Below are positions 60,511-64,000 of a stretch of DNA of 64,000 nucleotides, in pieces. The notes under the pieces were generated by a model. It had not been told where the DNA came from, did not search any database, and saw only the letters and a list, made by a program, of their open reading frames with translations. Where the stretch lies: NCBI RefSeq assembly GCF_018139145.2, contig NC_059473.1, positions 5,448,503 through 5,512,502 of the forward strand, read 5' to 3'. Every line of letters begins with the position of its first letter. Within the stretch, counting starts at the first letter, position 1. The stretch comes from Gymnogyps californianus (Eukaryota; Chordata; Aves; Accipitriformes; Cathartidae). The position numbers and the translations under genes were made by a program.

Positions 60511-61829
60511 GGAACACCACATAGGAAACAGGTGAAAGATGGGTACAAAGTCCTGCTATTTTCACTGTGGCCGAGCACAAAGAGCAACAGATCGCAAAAT
60601 CTCTCCTTCACAGTCACGGGCGTGTCAGATGAGCACAAGGAACCTGAATTCAGATGCTCAGCAGCATCAAAGCAAACAAAAGCACAGCAGAAGTCTGTTA
60701 AGAGCAGAAGGAACAAAGGTGTTGCTCCCTCTCTAGTGGAAATGATAGAGCTACTCAACTAAAACAGGGGGGGGAAAAAAACCCAGCTTTTCAGTCAATA
60801 TTCCTATTCTCTATTTGGCAAAGCAAATGGTGCAGTCACATCACAGGTGATGGTGAAACCCTTCTTGCGTCAGCAGTAACACAGAAAGTTGTTTGAGAGC
60901 AATTGCAGAGGGCAAACATAAAAACATCAGATCTGAGCAACTATCGTTCAAAGTTTTCAAAACATCTAGCCAAGAAAACAGTCAGGCTGTTCAGCCAGAT
61001 TTTCAGCAAGTCAGAGAGAAGTCAGGTATTGCAATACCCCTTCTGGGCTAAAACACAAGAATATAAGGTAATCGGTCAGTAAGAGAGCATGATGTAATTA
61101 GCAGCAATATAAACAGAATAGAAATCTCAATAAAATAATGCTCCATATCTGTTTATAATCAATTAAGGTTTCAAAAAATTGCTGTTTCTCGCAAAGCAAC
61201 TGGATGGTGCACAAGATTTTGTTTCGGTGTATTTGAAGGTGGGTCCTATTTACAGGAGCACGAGTGCTACTGCACTTGCAGGGAGGGCTGACTGAAAACA
61301 ACACGGGGATCACACTGGTTTGCAAGCACCGCATGAAGTCGAGATGGCAAATGAATGTCTTTGCATGGAAGAATAGTGAATCTTCAGATGGACAAACGAG
61401 AAAAAAAATCATGTAGAATCAGAAGAGTTCTGTTGAAAAGTGTTTAGATAACAGCCCTTTGCTGTTTAATGGTGGCTAAGATTATTCATCAAATTTAGCA
61501 AATATTTTTAGTTAAAGAGGTTGAAATTGGAGTGGGAAGGACAAGAAAAATTCACCTAAGTCAAAATGTTATGTGTTGATATTTTCAAAATGGAAATGTT
61601 TTCTTCTGAGCTAACACTTTTGTTTCAAAACAGAACTATGTCTAAAAGCATTAGCTAGTAGGAAAATGAAATAAAACATTGTGTTTCGGATCAAATTAAA
61701 CATTTCAGTTAATCCAAAACAATTTTCCTCCCGGTTTTTCAGTTTCTACTGAACAGAAAATCCATTATTTGGAAAATTGCTGCATACACTGATGAACTAA
61801 AAACTAAAATGCTAGGGAATACGCTTGAA

Positions 61830-62220
61830 GAAAGACCTGGAAAAACTGGGACAACTGCCAAGGTCCATGAAATTGTTTCAAGGACAAGAGAGCTTTCTCT
61901 ATAAGGAAGGACTCCAGGTCCATTTAGACATGTCAAAGAAAACTGAGGAGGAACCTTATTACAGCCTATATTGACAATATTTTTTCTTTTCTTTTTTTTT
62001 TTTTAAAGTCTAGCTAACAGAAGCATAAGTAAATCCAACATCCGGATTTGAAGCTGTACAAGTTTTGACCACGATTACAGCTTATTCTGCTCAGAGTGGA
62101 GTTAGTTAACCTTTGGAATAACTTACGTTGTGTTGGATGGCCTGTCACCAGCAACTTTTAAAATGACAATTGAACATTTTTCCCAAAAAAGATCCTTTAC
62201 TAATGAAACAGAATTGTCAA
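61830..62220 (+). mobile_element. Old CR1-family LINE 3' fragment
   Basis: It reads in sense through landmarks of the old amniote CR1 3' region: aactgaggaggaaccttatt, acagcctata, then tttggaataactta, ggatggcctgtcaccagcaa and cttttaaaatgacaattgaa. It is interrupted by a T-rich run at 61981-62004 and is highly diverged. It lies in HAO1 intron 2, antisense to the gene. Confidence 0.65.
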
Positions 62221-64000
62221 CGAAGGCATGTTTAAGGCAAGCTGCCAGACTTTGCCCTGTTTTGGGAAACACGCGCGCTTGGTCACTGCGGGAGAGCATC
62301 CTTCGAGGAGCGGCAACAGCGAGGCGCAGCAGCTCCCAAAACCCTGACAAGCCCCAAAGTGAGGGGTTTTGAGGGCAGGGAGTTTTACCTAACGAGAGAC
62401 ACCATGACATGCCCTTGTCCCCAGAGAGGACATTTACGCTGCAACGTGCAGGCAAACCTGCTGGAAGAGCAGAGCAGTTCAAAGCAAAATGCTGTTACTT
62501 AAGGGAATTCCTTGGCAGGATCAGGCATCGTTCTCAAAATACAAAAAGGTAGGGGAAGGAGTAGTTACTGCTACCTGCACCACCCTGCTCTGCAGGTAAG
62601 GATGGTGTGAACCCAAGATTATCTCTTGGGGTTTAATCCCAACTAGGCAGATGCGTGGCTTGTGGCACCTGCTAAACGGTGCCTGGGCACACACACGTGC
62701 ACACCGTGGGTGCTCCTTTGGGCCTCTGCCATGCCACCCAACACGAGCCAGGGCACACGACATCTGCTTCCCTGGCCAGGAAGGGGCAAGATTCAGACCA
62801 CACCTTGCTTTTCAAGGATCATCACAACAGCAGAGGCACCACCACATATGTTGCTTCCTATGCACCTGAGCCAAAAGTCAAGCTTATGAAGTACGCCAGG
62901 CTTTACAAAAGCCACAAGACTATAGATCAGACTTTCTTGGCTTGCGTAAATTGGTGCAGCTGAAGCAAAAGCTGATTTAAAGCAACCAACAATCTGCTTG
63001 CTTATATTTCAGAGGTATTGCAGAGTTTAAGAGAAGCTGGATGCAGCAAACCCCCTGATCCCGAATGTCCCAAGTTTAAGGGAACCTTTAAGCCAAATGT
63101 GTACTTACAGCTAATCCCTGTCATCTTATAAGGTCAAACGAAAAGCTTGGCACTGAATGCCCCACTCCACCTCTAACAGAGCACAAACCCGAGGCTGTAT
63201 TTTTTCCACAAGAAATACTAATGCAATACAGAGGGTGTGATTTTAATTATGCTCTCCTTTGAAAGCAATGAAAAATTTACCAACTCCAATGGATATGTTT
63301 ATTTGGCCGCACATTCAAACCGTTGCCAGTACACCAAGCTCTCCTAGCGTGAAAACCCAAGAACATTAAATGCAATAATCATAGGTTAAAGTTTGAAAAT
63401 GTAAGTGCACAAAAATCAGGAAATTCCAAATTAAGTTATCTACCACAACCATAACTCAGCCTTGGTAGTCAGCCTTATTGTACCACTCAACTTTACATGC
63501 CATTATAGATTTATGCCTTAAAACATGGCCGGGCCGTAGCATCGGTGGGAATTTTTGCTAAGGAACATCCTGAATTTTGTGTGTTTCAAATCTCACTCTT
63601 ACCATTGCCTTAATATGTTTGCACTTAACAGTATAATGCTTCAGAGTTTCCTCCCAGCATAACCTGGGCTAGAAATAATCCGCAAGAGTTGCCAAAGGAC
63701 AGGACAGCACCAAGGCATCCCACCAGATGCTGCTGCGCAAACCAATTCAAGGTATTCGAGCTCCATCGTGTGGAACACGCCGGCACATGCAATAGGCATA
63801 AAATCTTTGGCTTCCTAATAAATCTCTTGGGAAGGGGAAAAAAAAAAAAATGGATCCCCCAACATACTATAAAATTGGAGAAATCTGCTTTTACAGAGAT
63901 TGCTGCTGGAGTTGTGCTGCAGCCCATCACGGTGCACATTGCAGCGACACGGCTTTTTAATGAGAATTGAGACCAGCTCCCACTGCGGGGCAGATAATTA

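Larger units (their letters stand above)
56434..64000 (-). other. HAO1 intron 2, partial (continues past the right edge)
   Basis: I searched this stretch on the minus strand for the strongly conserved exon 2 segment (PICVGATAMQRMAHVDGE) and found no trace, so exons 1-2 lie beyond position 64000. The stretch holds a T20 tract at 60491-60510 and an old CR1 fragment at 61830-62220. The rest is featureless to me. Confidence 0.8.

Overview
This is vertebrate nuclear DNA, most likely from a bird. The only gene that can be recognised is split by introns with canonical GT-AG junctions. One repeat is an avian-style CR1 LINE 3' end (around 55.7 kb), several others are much older CR1, MIR and palindromic amniote repeats, and the overall repeat load is low. 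The species cannot be fixed from the sequence alone.

Right third (about 46.8-64.0 kb): the 3' six coding exons of HAO1 (glycolate oxidase, 2-hydroxyacid oxidase 1) on the minus strand. Exons 3 to 8 lie at 56433-56178, 52740-52565, 51621-51530, 48230-48072, 47790-47721 and 47338-47268. All phases join correctly. They encode residues 97-370 in human HAO1 numbering and end in the peroxisomal signal SKI. Exons 1 and 2 were not found before the right edge, so intron 2 is at least 7.5 kb and the promoter lies outside the window.

Left two thirds (1 to about 46.8 kb): non-coding intergenic DNA downstream of HAO1, with no gene I can support. It holds eroded CR1 copies (9.8-10.2 and 36.8-37.1 kb), MIR SINEs (14.8, 15.7 and 19.0 kb), copies of at least two palindromic ancient amniote repeats, homopolymer runs, and one conspicuous GC-rich island at 33.2-34.3 kb.

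The most interesting non-genic signal is inside that island. A 20-bp minisatellite at 33401-33475 has units that each spell a perfect heat-shock element (GAAnnTTCnnGAA). It lies about 0.6 kb from a double GC box. Other points are an 18-bp perfect inverted repeat and a separate 20-bp minisatellite in HAO1 intron 5, and a 281-bp intron 6 rich in alternating purine-pyrimidine tracts.

Most open reading frames in the window are chance frames in non-coding DNA and are left out. Nothing resembling a bacterial system, CRISPR array or intact mobile element is present.
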